From positions 372,001 through 436,000 of the forward strand of contig JAOZHX010000017.1 in assembly GCA_026014665.1 (NCBI GenBank): a stretch of 64,000 nucleotides of DNA, written 5' to 3'. The translations under genes were made by a program, and so were the position numbers. The notes beneath the pieces are model-generated. The model was not told the DNA's origin. It ran no database searches and saw only the letters and a list, made by a program, of their open reading frames with translations. Positions 9,254-17,517 of this stretch are shown here, piece after piece (position 1 is the stretch's first letter; each line of letters opens with the position of its first letter). The stretch comes from Candidatus Bathyarchaeota archaeon (GTDB lineage: Archaea > Thermoproteota > Bathyarchaeia > Bathyarchaeales > Bathycorpusculaceae).

Positions 9254-9565
9254 ATGCAAGTCAAAATAAAATCAATCAAGGATAACCCGCTTCTCAAACG
9301 GAAAGAAGTAAGCTTCACAATTGTTCAGGGTCCTAAAGAGAAAACCCCCCAACGGTTGGAAGTTAAGAAAGCCGTTGCAACAGAAATGCAAAGTGGCGAC
9401 GATGTGGTTTTCATCAAAAAAATGCGGACTAAAACGGGAACCACCATAACTGAGGGGGTTGCGAACGTTTACGAGTCCGTTGCTCACGCTAAAAAAGTTG
9501 AGCCTGCCTACATCCAAAAAAGGAACATCCCGCAAGAAAAACCCAAAGAAGAGGCTAATGCATAA
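9254..9565 (+). CDS. rps24e: 30S ribosomal protein S24e
   Basis: 103 residues. Family pattern: NPLLKRKEVSFTI near the start, then FIKKMRTKTGTT and GVANVYES. Short acidic/lysine tail. Its final base overlaps the ATG of S27ae, so the two are translationally coupled. Confidence 0.95.
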   Translation: MQVKIKSIKDNPLLKRKEVSFTIVQGPKEKTPQRLEVKKAVATEMQSGDDVVFIKKMRTKTGTTITEGVANVYESVAHAKKVEPAYIQKRNIPQEKPKEEANA

Positions 9566-9834
9566 TGCCACCGAAAGCTCCCACACAGAAAGACGATGCA
9601 CCAGTAGCTGCAGCAGAAACCGCTGCACCAGTTGCAAAGAAAGCTGAAAAAGGCAAACATGAAAAAAAACACAGAGAAGAGAAAGGTGTACATGCAATGT
9701 ATAAGATTGAAGGCAACAAGATCACCAGGGCACGGCCAACCTGCGAGCGATGTGGACCCGGTTACTTCATGGCAGACCACCATGATCGTTACACTTGTGG
9801 TCACTGCGGCTTTACACGTTACAAGCAAAAATAA
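9565..9834 (+). CDS. rps27ae: 30S ribosomal protein S27ae
   Basis: 89 residues. The last 40 carry the zinc ribbon CERCGPGYFMADH...CGHCGF. About 45 N-terminal residues form a low-complexity A/K/E extension (PAKAP-type composition), longer than in many archaeal orthologues of about 50-60 residues. It overlaps S24e by one base. The extension may be disordered and rRNA-binding. Confidence 0.93.
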   Translation: MPPKAPTQKDDAPVAAAETAAPVAKKAEKGKHEKKHREEKGVHAMYKIEGNKITRARPTCERCGPGYFMADHHDRYTCGHCGFTRYKQK

Positions 9835-9879
9835 GCAGTTTTAAATCTCTCACTGCAGTTATTCCTTTTTTGACCTTTC

Positions 9880-10311
9880 ATGCTTAGAGTAAACGTAGTC
9901 GTTTCCAGTATTTCCGCGGAACGTTTCTGGGATGTCCGCAAGCCCATCCCCCCGATTCAAATAAATACTAACATTAACGTTGTGGGAATGGAAAAAAAAG
10001 CCGATGACTCCTTGGAAGTGCCGTTTGTTTTATCCATTGTTTATAATCCTTCCATAGCTCAAATGAGCCTCAAGGGCAACGCTTTTGTGGTTGGAGAAAA
10101 AGCTGAAGTTGACAAAGTCATGAAGGATTATGAACAAAAGAAACCGCCTGCCCAAATAATCATACAATCCATATCAAACGTTGTTTTCATAGAATCAGTA
10201 CTCATATCACGAACGCTAAACATTCCACCGCCTATCCCGCTGCCGCAGATTCCAGAGGCTGGAGCAAAACCGCCGGTTTCCAAGCCAGAAGGCAGAGATT
10301 ACAGCGCTTAA
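9880..10311 (+). CDS. conserved protein, possible SecB-like fold
   Basis: 143 residues; no signal peptide or membrane segment. A beta-rich N-terminal half (VPFVLSIVYNPSIAQMSLKG) is followed by helices and ends with ISRTLNIPPPIPLPQIP. That order (beta sheet, then a helix ending in a proline-rich PPL/IPLP motif) recalls bacterial SecB and the SecB-like archaeal protein MJ0357. If so it would be a chaperone for unfolded proteins. The resemblance is pattern-based and unproven. A TTTTAAAT box at 9839-9846 suggests its own, nearly leaderless, transcript. Its end overlaps the convergent radical SAM gene by 4 bases. Confidence 0.6.
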   Translation: MLRVNVVVSSISAERFWDVRKPIPPIQINTNINVVGMEKKADDSLEVPFVLSIVYNPSIAQMSLKGNAFVVGEKAEVDKVMKDYEQKKPPAQIIIQSISNVVFIESVLISRTLNIPPPIPLPQIPEAGAKPPVSKPEGRDYSA

Positions 10312-11807
10312 AGAAACCCTTTTGCTTTGCGAGCTACCCAATCAGCAATTTTCAATTCGATGGGGAAGTTGAAGTTTCGATGTTGCCACCTATATTTCGC
10401 AATCTTATTCAGGAAATTGTAGGCTAACCTAAACGCTACACCACGCTCTTTAATTCTTGATTCCGGGTAGAATGCGCACCGGGTAACCGCGGAAATGGCA
10501 TGTAGCTTCTCAACTTGTTTTTTGGTATGCCATGGTGGATTGAAATGGAACACTTCCACTTTGCCCCATTCTTCGAGGGTTTGCGGCGGCATAAATTCTG
10601 GTGGGAGGTAATTCATGACTGGGCTTGGAAACGGAGTGTACAAGAATATTCCGTAGTGTTGGGTTTTAGGGTTGACTTCACGCATCTGATCCATTAAATC
10701 AAACGTTTGCTCCAAATCCTCATCGGTTTCTCCTGGCAGTCCGCTCATCCAAGACACATAGGGCTCGATTGATGGTGCCCAGCGATGCAGCTTATCCACT
10801 GATTCTAACATCTCTTGAGCAGTCACATCCTTGCATATCATTTGTTGCAGCCGTTCAGAGCCTGATTCGCCGCCGAAATCCAGTTCCACGCAACCAGCAT
10901 GTTCCAAAAGTTCAAGAAAATCCTTATCATACGAGGCAAGGTAGTCGAAGCGGCAGTTGGCACGCCATTTAAAATCAAGTTTTCTATCTATGATGCCTTG
11001 GCAGATTTGCTTAACCCTGTATTCGTCGACAAACACGTTGTCATCTATTGGGTCGATTATGTGTATGTTGGGGTACCTGTCTAGGATATATGCGATTTCA
11101 TCTAGCACACGCTTGGCACTTTTGCCTCTCCACCTGCACCTGTTAAATAATGAATTATAGCAGAAACCACATCGATGCGGACAACCGCGGCTTGTTTGGA
11201 TGTGGAAACGTCCTGATTTGAAAGAAGGATACTTCTCCAACTCCAACAAGTCATAGGGAAGCGCTATTGGGATTGCATCTAAATCGATAGCTTTTCCATC
11301 TTGGTTGGTTTTGATAGTTCCGTTAACGTCATAGCTTATGCCTGCAACTTGGTCAAGAGGCTGATTCTCAGTCAAAGCCTTAGCTAAATCCTTGATTATT
11401 AATTCACCTTCGCCGCGAACCACAATATCTACAAAATCGTTGCTTGCAGTTTGCTCTGGCAACAACGTTGGGTGAACGCCGCCCCAAACAAGTGGAGCTG
11501 TAGTGTTTTGCGTACGGAAGAAACGAGCAAACTCCAACGCGTACTTGATTTGCAAACCAGTCATGCAGCTTATGCCGACAAAAACAGGGTTTCCTACACG
11601 GAACCGGCGGTAATCTTGCAGGCGCATATCTAAAATTCTAACCAAGAAGCCTTCCTCTCTGAGGGAAGCAGCGATGTAGAGAAGAGCCAGCGGAACCTGA
11701 GGGTCAGGCGCTTTAAACTTGCCTGGAAAAACAAGCAACACCTCTCCTTGATTTTTGGCAAAAGTTTCCACAACAAAGTTCGATGAACACGATTGAGAAC
11801 TAAACAA
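10308..11807 (-). CDS. B12-binding-domain radical SAM protein
   Basis: 499 residues. An N-terminal Rossmann-like cobalamin-binding region (about 20-145, with VWGGVHPTLLPEQ and DIVVRGEGE) precedes a radical SAM core. The [4Fe-4S] ligands are C209-x3-C213-x2-C216 in SRGCPHRCGFCYN. The order is that of the B12-dependent radical SAM group that carries out methylations or ring rearrangements; substrate unknown. The listed start is TTG; GTG codons at residues 13 and 23 are alternatives and none has a convincing Shine-Dalgarno. Confidence 0.88.
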   Translation of the reverse strand: MFSSQSCSSNFVVETFAKNQGEVLLVFPGKFKAPDPQVPLALLYIAASLREEGFLVRILDMRLQDYRRFRVGNPVFVGISCMTGLQIKYALEFARFFRTQNTTAPLVWGGVHPTLLPEQTASNDFVDIVVRGEGELIIKDLAKALTENQPLDQVAGISYDVNGTIKTNQDGKAIDLDAIPIALPYDLLELEKYPSFKSGRFHIQTSRGCPHRCGFCYNSLFNRCRWRGKSAKRVLDEIAYILDRYPNIHIIDPIDDNVFVDEYRVKQICQGIIDRKLDFKWRANCRFDYLASYDKDFLELLEHAGCVELDFGGESGSERLQQMICKDVTAQEMLESVDKLHRWAPSIEPYVSWMSGLPGETDEDLEQTFDLMDQMREVNPKTQHYGIFLYTPFPSPVMNYLPPEFMPPQTLEEWGKVEVFHFNPPWHTKKQVEKLHAISAVTRCAFYPESRIKERGVAFRLAYNFLNKIAKYRWQHRNFNFPIELKIADWVARKAKGFL

Positions 11808-12220
11808 AGCCTAAAAAAGCCTCAATAGACACTAAGTAAACGGCACTATTAACACTTTGCTACTATGCTTAAACCTGGACTAAAATGTAATTTGGGCATC
11901 CAAGGTTAAGCTTCGGAATCATCTTTTTCTCAACCCACCGAGCCATTGCTAATTGTAGAGCAACAGGTGCTTTCTTTTACTGCTCCTCCATTTTTTCAGA
12001 TTAGCGGTTGCATCCCATATGCAAGTTCAGATAAAACCCAGCCTCTTCTCAATGAACAAGCAGCCCAAAACATCCAAGCCCCTGCAACCTTAGAGAGTAT
12101 AAATAAGGGGGCTATAGTCTCCAAGAGCAACTAAAGCAGAGAAGCCTAGTCTTAAAGATACTAAAGAAACCTAACGCCAATTCCAAAGGTCAGCAGACAA
12201 GAAAATAAAGGAAAGATAGT
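11808..12220. other. 413-base intergenic region between radical SAM gene and S19
   Basis: No credible gene: the one plus-strand ORF in it (11946-12134) lacks a Shine-Dalgarno and any recognisable pattern. It holds the promoter-like element at 12098-12117, which would drive a short plus-strand RNA of at most about 100 bases ending against the 3' end of S19. Confidence 0.5.
12098..12117 (+). promoter_or_regulatory. promoter-like element, copy A (TATAAATAAGGGGGCTATAG)
   Basis: Eighteen bases (from TAAATAAGGGGG to CTATAG) are identical to positions 48046-48063. The AT-rich start fits a TATA box; the downstream sequences of both copies also share TCCAAG and CAGAG. It faces into a gap with no ORF, so an untranslated RNA is possible. 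Confidence 0.45.
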
Positions 12221-12625
12221 TTATTTCAGCGGCACATACATCGAAGAACGCGATGCACCGATACCTGGAGTGCCATGGCGCACTGGCTTGTTGGTTATGG
12301 CAAATTCGCCAAGGTAGTGACCAATCATTTCAGGCTTTATGTCTATGGCGACGAATTCTTTGCCGTTGTGCACACTGATCTTTGCACCAACCATCTCGGG
12401 CAAGATAATCAGGTCACGAACATGAGTCTTTATGATTGCTTCCTTACCCTGCTTTTGAGCTTCTTTGGCTTCACGCAACTTCTCAAGCAAGATACGTTGC
12501 TCAGGAGTCAAACCCCTCTGCAGACTTCTGCGTTGACGAGACGGAAGCAAATTTATGAATTCATCCATAGACATCGCTGCTAAACTGGCTAGGCTGTGTC
12601 CACGATAGCTAAATTCTTTCGGCAT
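12221..12625 (-). CDS. rps19: 30S ribosomal protein S19
   Basis: 134 residues, the archaeal length. The C-terminal half carries the family core: [19 protein letters not shown] and [20 protein letters not shown]. Last gene of the L3-L4-L23-L2-S19 run; the L22 and S3 genes that usually follow are absent here. Confidence 0.97.
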   Translation of the reverse strand: MPKEFSYRGHSLASLAAMSMDEFINLLPSRQRRSLQRGLTPEQRILLEKLREAKEAQKQGKEAIIKTHVRDLIILPEMVGAKISVHNGKEFVAIDIKPEMIGHYLGEFAITNKPVRHGTPGIGASRSSMYVPLK

Positions 12626-12652
12626 CTTTCATTTCTCCATGTTTGATTAGTT

Positions 12653-13396
12653 TTATCCTCGAATTGCACGTTTCTTCTTCTGACCAGGACCCCGAGCAGC
12701 AATCAAACCAACTTTCTGCCCTGGAGGAGCACCATGCGAAGTTGTCGTGGTTCGACGTGCACTGCGTTTGCTACTACCATACGGGTGAACCGCAGGAACC
12801 ATCTTGCGACCACTGGTACGTGGGTATTTGTGACCTTTAGCCTTCATAAGGTGGAATTTCTCGCCTGCTTTCAAAAACGGCTTCTCTATGCGTCCAGCAG
12901 CAGAGATTACACCGACTGTAGCTAAACAGTAATCATCAACGTACCGTGTCCGCCCAGAAGGCAAACGAATCATGGTGCCCTGTGGAGTGTGACCGACCAC
13001 AGTTGCGTATGCACCCGAAGAACGAGCCATCTTTCCCCCGTCGCCTGGACGAAGCTCAAGGTTACAAACCAGCGTTCCCTCAGGCATCTTTCCCAACGGC
13101 AGAATGTTGCCGATTTCTGCCGGAGCTTTTCCACCGTAGCAGATTTGCTGGCCAGCGAAAACTCCTTCAGGAGTAATGCTATAAATCGACAAGCCGTTAT
13201 CGAATTCTATGAGCGAAAGCGGAGAACCTCGACCTGGATCATGCACCAAATCCGCAATAGTACCCCTAAGCTCTGCTTCAAAAGCTTCCTTTGGCGCTAT
13301 AGCTGGATACTTGGCAGGAGCAACCCGTTTATGGGTTGAAGCACGGAAGTTTTGTCCACCGCGACCCCTTCTTTGAACACGAATACGTTTTCCCAT
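12653..13396 (-). CDS. rpl2: 50S ribosomal protein L2
   Basis: 247 residues. Signature sequences: MGKRIRVQRRGRGG start, GGKMARSSGAYA and the C-terminal VAMNPVDHPHGGG-equivalent VPAVHPYGSSKRS. Peptidyl-transferase-proximal rRNA-binding protein. Between L23 and S19 in a minus-strand operon. Confidence 0.97.
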   Translation of the reverse strand: MGKRIRVQRRGRGGQNFRASTHKRVAPAKYPAIAPKEAFEAELRGTIADLVHDPGRGSPLSLIEFDNGLSIYSITPEGVFAGQQICYGGKAPAEIGNILPLGKMPEGTLVCNLELRPGDGGKMARSSGAYATVVGHTPQGTMIRLPSGRTRYVDDYCLATVGVISAAGRIEKPFLKAGEKFHLMKAKGHKYPRTSGRKMVPAVHPYGSSKRSARRTTTTSHGAPPGQKVGLIAARGPGQKKKRAIRG

Positions 13397-13413
13397 AGAT
13401 CATACCTTCTAAA

Positions 13414-13674
13414 TCAGAGTATTCCAAGTTTAATAGCAACGTCTGAAGCCCTAAATTCCGGCGTGAGCTTCACGAACGCTTTCTTGACACCTTGAGGTGT
13501 GATGAGCAAGTTTACCTTGTTTACTTTCACTGCATAGAGTTGCTCAACCGCACGTTTAACATCGGCTTTGCCAGCCCTAAGGTTCACGACAAAGATTAAT
13601 TTGTTGTCCTTCTCAACCATTAAGCTGGCTGATTCCGTCATGAGTGGATAAGAGATTACATCGTTAACGTCCAT
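13414..13674 (-). CDS. rpl23: 50S ribosomal protein L23
   Basis: 86 residues, the short archaeal form that lines the peptide exit tunnel. It begins MDVNDVISYPLMTESA and has KRAVEQLYAVKVNKVN. One base overlaps the stop of L4, so translation is coupled. Confidence 0.95.
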   Translation of the reverse strand: MDVNDVISYPLMTESASLMVEKDNKLIFVVNLRAGKADVKRAVEQLYAVKVNKVNLLITPQGVKKAFVKLTPEFRASDVAIKLGIL

Positions 13675-14459
13675 TACGCATTCTCTCCATACAGGTTGCT
13701 TAATTTTTCAATGGCGCCATTAGTCCAAACCGTTAACCTGCCTGGGTGAGCTCCAGGTGCCAGCATCTCCGTGTTAAGGTTAGCCACTGTGGTTACGTCT
13801 ACTCCTGGAAGGTTACCCGCAGCATTAGCCAAGCTTTTCCCGTCCACAACCACGATAAGGGGACCAACTGCCTGCTTCATCTTTCTACCGCGGTGTTTGC
13901 CCTTGCCTGCGCGCACATTGCGGCTGTCTCTAACTCTGACGATATCAGCGATGAGACCGAGGTTTGCAAAGGCATCCTCTACTTCTCTTGCTTTGGTTAA
14001 ACCTTCAAATGAATCTTCGACCACCAAAGGCAAACCGACCACATCGTCAATTCTATGTCCGCGGGAAGCCACGATTTCTTTTTGTGCAGTTGCAGCGATA
14101 GCGGAAGTTAAAGCGAGTTTAGCTTCCTTCTTCGGTATGTTTTTTACTATGATTTTTTCTGCTTTTGGCGGATGGGGTTGCCTGCCTTTTACAGTGCTAG
14201 GGGCAAATGCTGCTCTGCCGCTTCCACCTTTGATGCGTGGAACCCTAGCGGTTGCACTGCCTGTTCCGCGTGATTCCGCAGTGGTTTTCTTTCCAGCCAT
14301 GGGATCTCTGCCCTGCGGCTGAAGCCTGTTAGATTGGATGGCTAAGACTGCCCTTTTTATTACGTCTGGTCTTAGCGGTGTCGAGAAAACAGCAGGTAAC
14401 TTAATTTTGCCCGTCGCTTTGCCCTCTAAATCAAAGATTTCGATGGTTTTCTGTGCCAT
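13674..14459 (-). CDS. rpl4: 50S ribosomal protein L4 (L1e)
   Basis: 261 residues, archaeal/eukaryotic L4 type. Visible: VFSTPLRPDVIKRAV, the flexible arm AESRGTGSATARVPRIKG that reaches into the rRNA, and a C-terminal NVRAGKGKHRGRKM. Second gene of the L3 operon. Confidence 0.97.
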   Translation of the reverse strand: MAQKTIEIFDLEGKATGKIKLPAVFSTPLRPDVIKRAVLAIQSNRLQPQGRDPMAGKKTTAESRGTGSATARVPRIKGGSGRAAFAPSTVKGRQPHPPKAEKIIVKNIPKKEAKLALTSAIAATAQKEIVASRGHRIDDVVGLPLVVEDSFEGLTKAREVEDAFANLGLIADIVRVRDSRNVRAGKGKHRGRKMKQAVGPLIVVVDGKSLANAAGNLPGVDVTTVANLNTEMLAPGAHPGRLTVWTNGAIEKLSNLYGENA

Positions 14460-14470
14460 AACTATTCAAC

Positions 14471-15484
14471 CTATTTTCCTTGGGGGGACTCCACTGAAAC
14501 GTATGTGACTTGAGGCGGAGATTCAGGAACTTCTGTCGGTGGACGCGCTGGGACTCGAAGACGTATATGTCGTTTTTCTGTGCCTGGGATGCTGCCCTCG
14601 ATTATCATGTAGGGTCCGTTGACTTCGCCATATCGGAGGAAGCCGCCTTTGACAGTGACTTCTTTGCCGTCTTTTCCAATTTTGAGAATGCGTTTGTTGT
14701 ATTCTATGCGTTGGTGGTACCCCATTTGTCCTGCACGTGGGATGCTGTACATGAGGTGATGGGGGTTCCATGGACCGAGCGTAGCGATGCCGCGCTTGGT
14801 TTTTCTGCCTTTATGCTGCAGTTTGGTGACACCCCATCGTTTAACTGGGCCTTGGAAGCCTTTGCCGACTGTGATGCCGGCGACGTCTATGTATTGTCCT
14901 TCTTTGAAGACCTCTTCGGGTGCGACTGTTTTACCTAAGAGCTGTTTGGCATAGTCGAGTTGTTGTTGGATTGTTCCTCCGCCGATTTGGATTTCCATTG
15001 TTTCAGGTTTTTTCTTTGAGAGGCTGGTTTGGCTGGGTTGGGTGGCGGCGATGACTCGGATGGTGGTTGTTTGGTCGAGGTTTTGCTGGATTTTTTCGAG
15101 CATGGCTTCGGTGTCAAAGTTTTCTGGCAATACCAACAGTCGGTCCAATACGGCGGGTGGGTCTTTCATCCAAGCTTCGGTGATGTTTTTGAGTCCGTAG
15201 GGTGTTTTGGTGTAAGTTCGAATGCCGCATACGAGTATTGGGGGTGTTTCTAGGACTGTTGCTGCCCGCATTACTTCTTTTCCGAAGTGGGGGGAGCGTT
15301 TTTTGTCTTCGATGGCGAAGACGTATGTCATGCCTGCTTTGTAGGCGCTAAAGCCTAAGAGGCGTGGAGAATCCGCTTGTACTTTTGGCCAGTGGCGTAT
15401 GCGTGCTACTGGTTTTTTAGCGCGGTGCCTAGGTAAGTAGGCTAGTGAACCATGTTTTGGAGCGTGAGTTTTACGATGTCCCAT
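14471..15484 (-). CDS. rpl3: 50S ribosomal protein L3
   Basis: 337 residues from MGHRKTHAPKHGSLAYLPR, the canonical archaeal start; the open frame continues 54 codons upstream but that part is not L3-like and lies within the promoter. Core motif GKGFQGPVKRWGVTK is present. First gene of the operon with GGAAG before the ATG. The coding strand is strongly A/C-rich, especially in the 5' half. Confidence 0.96.
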   Translation of the reverse strand: MGHRKTHAPKHGSLAYLPRHRAKKPVARIRHWPKVQADSPRLLGFSAYKAGMTYVFAIEDKKRSPHFGKEVMRAATVLETPPILVCGIRTYTKTPYGLKNITEAWMKDPPAVLDRLLVLPENFDTEAMLEKIQQNLDQTTTIRVIAATQPSQTSLSKKKPETMEIQIGGGTIQQQLDYAKQLLGKTVAPEEVFKEGQYIDVAGITVGKGFQGPVKRWGVTKLQHKGRKTKRGIATLGPWNPHHLMYSIPRAGQMGYHQRIEYNKRILKIGKDGKEVTVKGGFLRYGEVNGPYMIIEGSIPGTEKRHIRLRVPARPPTEVPESPPQVTYVSVESPQGK

Positions 15485-15525
15485 AGTGCTTCCGCTTCGC
15501 GCCTTTAGCAAATAGTGAAAGAAGT

Positions 15526-15532
15526 TATAAAT
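15526..15532 (-). promoter_or_regulatory. TATA box of the L3-L4-L23-L2-S19 operon
   Basis: On the minus strand this reads TTTATAAC within CAACATTTATAACTTC, about 42 bases before the L3 ATG. The predicted start site near 15500 gives a leader of about 16 bases that includes GGAAG. It also argues against the longer L3 ORF. Confidence 0.55.
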
Positions 15533-16134
15533 GTTGCCGTCAAAAACGCAAAAGCACGATTCGACCTTTCGGGAAGACAACTTTAGCAGTGTTAAGCTGA
15601 AGGCTTTGACTGCTATGTATTTTGAAATTTGATTCTCAAATAGCAATTTTGTTTGGTAGCTTTAAGGAATTAAAATTTTGTTTGTAAGCTGTGTTTGTTT
15701 GGCTGGTGCTGGTTGAGGTTGTTTCCTCTCTTTATGTGAGTGTGGATGTTCTTAGTGTGCCACAAGATTGTTTGTGCGGGCGGTTGCTTTTTGGGTTTGG
15801 GTTGTTTTTCTGTTTGTTTTTGCGTGTGGATTATGTGTTTTTCTTCACATGCGGTACATGGTTCCATGTTGAAGATGCTGCGGTGTGGGTGTGGAAGCAT
15901 GTGAAGACTGCTTTTTTTCTCACAAGCTACAGCAACGTCACAATGGCATACCATCAGCCTGCAAACTCGGCGAAAGAAAAGGATTGGTTGATTGATTAAG
16001 CTTGAAGGTTGGCGTTTAGATAACTGTTGATGCCGTTGATGAACTAAGGAACGTTAACAGGTCTACTTTAATGTTTTTTTAGGTGAAGGCTTGATTTTTT
16101 GCAAATTGTTTTTTAAACTCAAGGCACCCATACA
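15533..16134. other. 600-base intergenic region of extreme strand composition
   Basis: Between the divergent L3 operon and the archaeosortase gene. Positions about 15650-15930 are G/T-rich on the plus strand (A/C-rich on the minus). Overlapping ORFs on both strands (15691-15999 plus; 15670-15954 minus) translate to low-complexity sequence without family features, so I do not call them genes. AAGG at 16122-16125 may serve the downstream TTG start. Confidence 0.45.
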
Positions 16135-17187
16135 TTGGTATCGTCCGCAGGTATGGGTGTAATGCCGAAGTTTTTGCTTAAAATCAAGGATTACGCGGTT
16201 AAGCTGTTGCCGCTTGCAGCGTTTGTAGTTCCTTTGGCGCTGCTCTACCTACTCAACCCAGGTGATACTTACCTTAACTTGTCTGGGCGTGAATCTTTCG
16301 ATTTCATGTGGAAAGGCAGAACCTTTGAGCTCTTCTTCATTTGGCTCATCGCCTTGGAATTTATTCTGAGCTGGGAAACCATCAAGCCTCAAATTACTAG
16401 ACAGGACAAGGCAAGGTTGATTGCGGCGGGCGTGGCACTGTTGTTGCCGACGGTTTATGTGGTTTTAGAAAGCTATTTTGGACTTAACTCAGCAGTCGCT
16501 GGTTGGGCACTGCAGGTTGGAGTGGCTTTTGCGGGTTCGATGCCGCTTGCCGTGGAGTATTTGATGTTTGCTGTTTTCTTCGGCGTTTTAGTGTGGCTTT
16601 TTTTTGGCAAGAAGGGCTTGGCAAGTTTTGCTTTGCCCACTTTATTTGTAGCCCTAGTTGGAGCCCTCTACACGGTTGACAATGTTTTTCCGTATGGAAC
16701 CTTTACGCCGTTTCAACTGCTTGTTCCCACTACCGCATCGCTTGCTGCTGGGGTCCTCGGTGCCATGGGGTACGTTGTGGTGCCTGGAACTGACCTTGCC
16801 ACTTCAATGCCAACCTTGCAGGTCACTGGTGCGTTGGGAACTGCCAAATTCGCTATAGCTTGGCCCTGTGCAGGCATAGAGAGCTTGCTGATTTTTACGG
16901 CGGTGGCGTTGCTGTTTTTGAAGCGGATGCGTATAGATTGGAAAGCCAAGGTGGGTTTCTTTGCCTTTGGCGCCGCAGTAACCTACCTCATAAATGTGCT
17001 ACGCATCGTAACCATATTCACCGTTGGGATGCAGTTTGGCGAGAACTCACATGAAGTGCAGATGTTTCACTTCTACTATGGACCCCTCTACGCCATGACA
17101 TGGATTGTCGCATATCCGCTTCTCCTATTAGGCGTCCAGGCGTTATGGTTAAAAAGGAATAATAGAATACGAATAAGGCAATCATGA
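16135..17187 (+). CDS. archaeosortase/exosortase-family transmembrane protease-transpeptidase
   Basis: 350 residues, about 8 membrane helices. The exosortase-type catalytic set is visible: Cys245 in IAWPCAGIESLL, Arg290 in INVLRIVTIF and His312 in MFHFYYGPLYAM. Such enzymes cleave exported proteins near a C-terminal motif-helix-basic tail signal and attach the new end to a lipid or other acceptor. An N-terminal region of about 200 residues precedes the core, longer than the minimal family. Start TTG at 16135, with in-frame ATGs at 16153 and 16162 as alternatives. The next gene encodes an exported protein with such a C-terminal tail. Family assignment is by motif. Confidence 0.82.
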   Translation: MVSSAGMGVMPKFLLKIKDYAVKLLPLAAFVVPLALLYLLNPGDTYLNLSGRESFDFMWKGRTFELFFIWLIALEFILSWETIKPQITRQDKARLIAAGVALLLPTVYVVLESYFGLNSAVAGWALQVGVAFAGSMPLAVEYLMFAVFFGVLVWLFFGKKGLASFALPTLFVALVGALYTVDNVFPYGTFTPFQLLVPTTASLAAGVLGAMGYVVVPGTDLATSMPTLQVTGALGTAKFAIAWPCAGIESLLIFTAVALLFLKRMRIDWKAKVGFFAFGAAVTYLINVLRIVTIFTVGMQFGENSHEVQMFHFYYGPLYAMTWIVAYPLLLLGVQALWLKRNNRIRIRQS

Positions 17188-17517
17188 AACCTTAATGAAA
17201 GATAGTTATAACTTCTTGGAAAAATAATAAGCCTTATTCAAACCCTGACTCGGTTATAGGATGCTATTTTATCTCTATCCCAGTATTGTATATTCGATAA
17301 AAAACAACGCAAGCAATGGCAAAACTCTATATCCACTCAACCGTACATAAGTGTTAACCATAGAGGTTGAAATAATGAGAGACGACTATGGCAGCCTAGA
17401 TAGCGGCAATTTCTGTTACATAGAATTCGAGAACCTGTCAAGAGACTTGACGTACAACTTAGAATTCGGCATGTACGGCCATAACAACGGCGATGCTCCC
17501 AACTTAGGATAACTTCG
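17188..17517. other. 330-base intergenic region after the archaeosortase gene
   Basis: AT-rich. The only coding hint is a 45-codon ORF at 17375-17512 (see separate entry). I see no tRNA or other structured RNA. Confidence 0.4.
17375..17512 (+). CDS. possible 45-residue ORF or gene remnant
   Basis: ATG at 17375 preceded by GAGGT (17363-17367), ending TAA at 17510-17512, five bases before the next ATG. It reads MRDDYGSLDSGNFCYIEFEN onward, hydrophilic, without known motif. The Shine-Dalgarno and tight spacing to the next gene are the only support; it may be a remnant of a longer exported protein. Confidence 0.25.
   Translation: MRDDYGSLDSGNFCYIEFENLSRDLTYNLEFGMYGHNNGDAPNLG

Noticed and set aside
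11946-12134. 62-codon plus-strand ORF
   Set aside because: No ribosome-binding site; it runs through the promoter-like element and has no recognisable features.
12098-12200. tRNA-like start GGGGGCTATAG
   Set aside because: No T-loop GGTTC sequence, no acceptor-stem partner downstream; same for the copy at 48046.
15485-15646. N-terminal extension of L3
   Set aside because: The canonical L3 start MGHRK is at 15484 with GGAAG upstream, and the extension spans the operon's TATA box.
15670-15999. Overlapping ORFs on both strands (minus 94 codons, plus 102 codons)
   Set aside because: Both arise from strongly skewed composition; translations are low-complexity, with no Shine-Dalgarno or family pattern.
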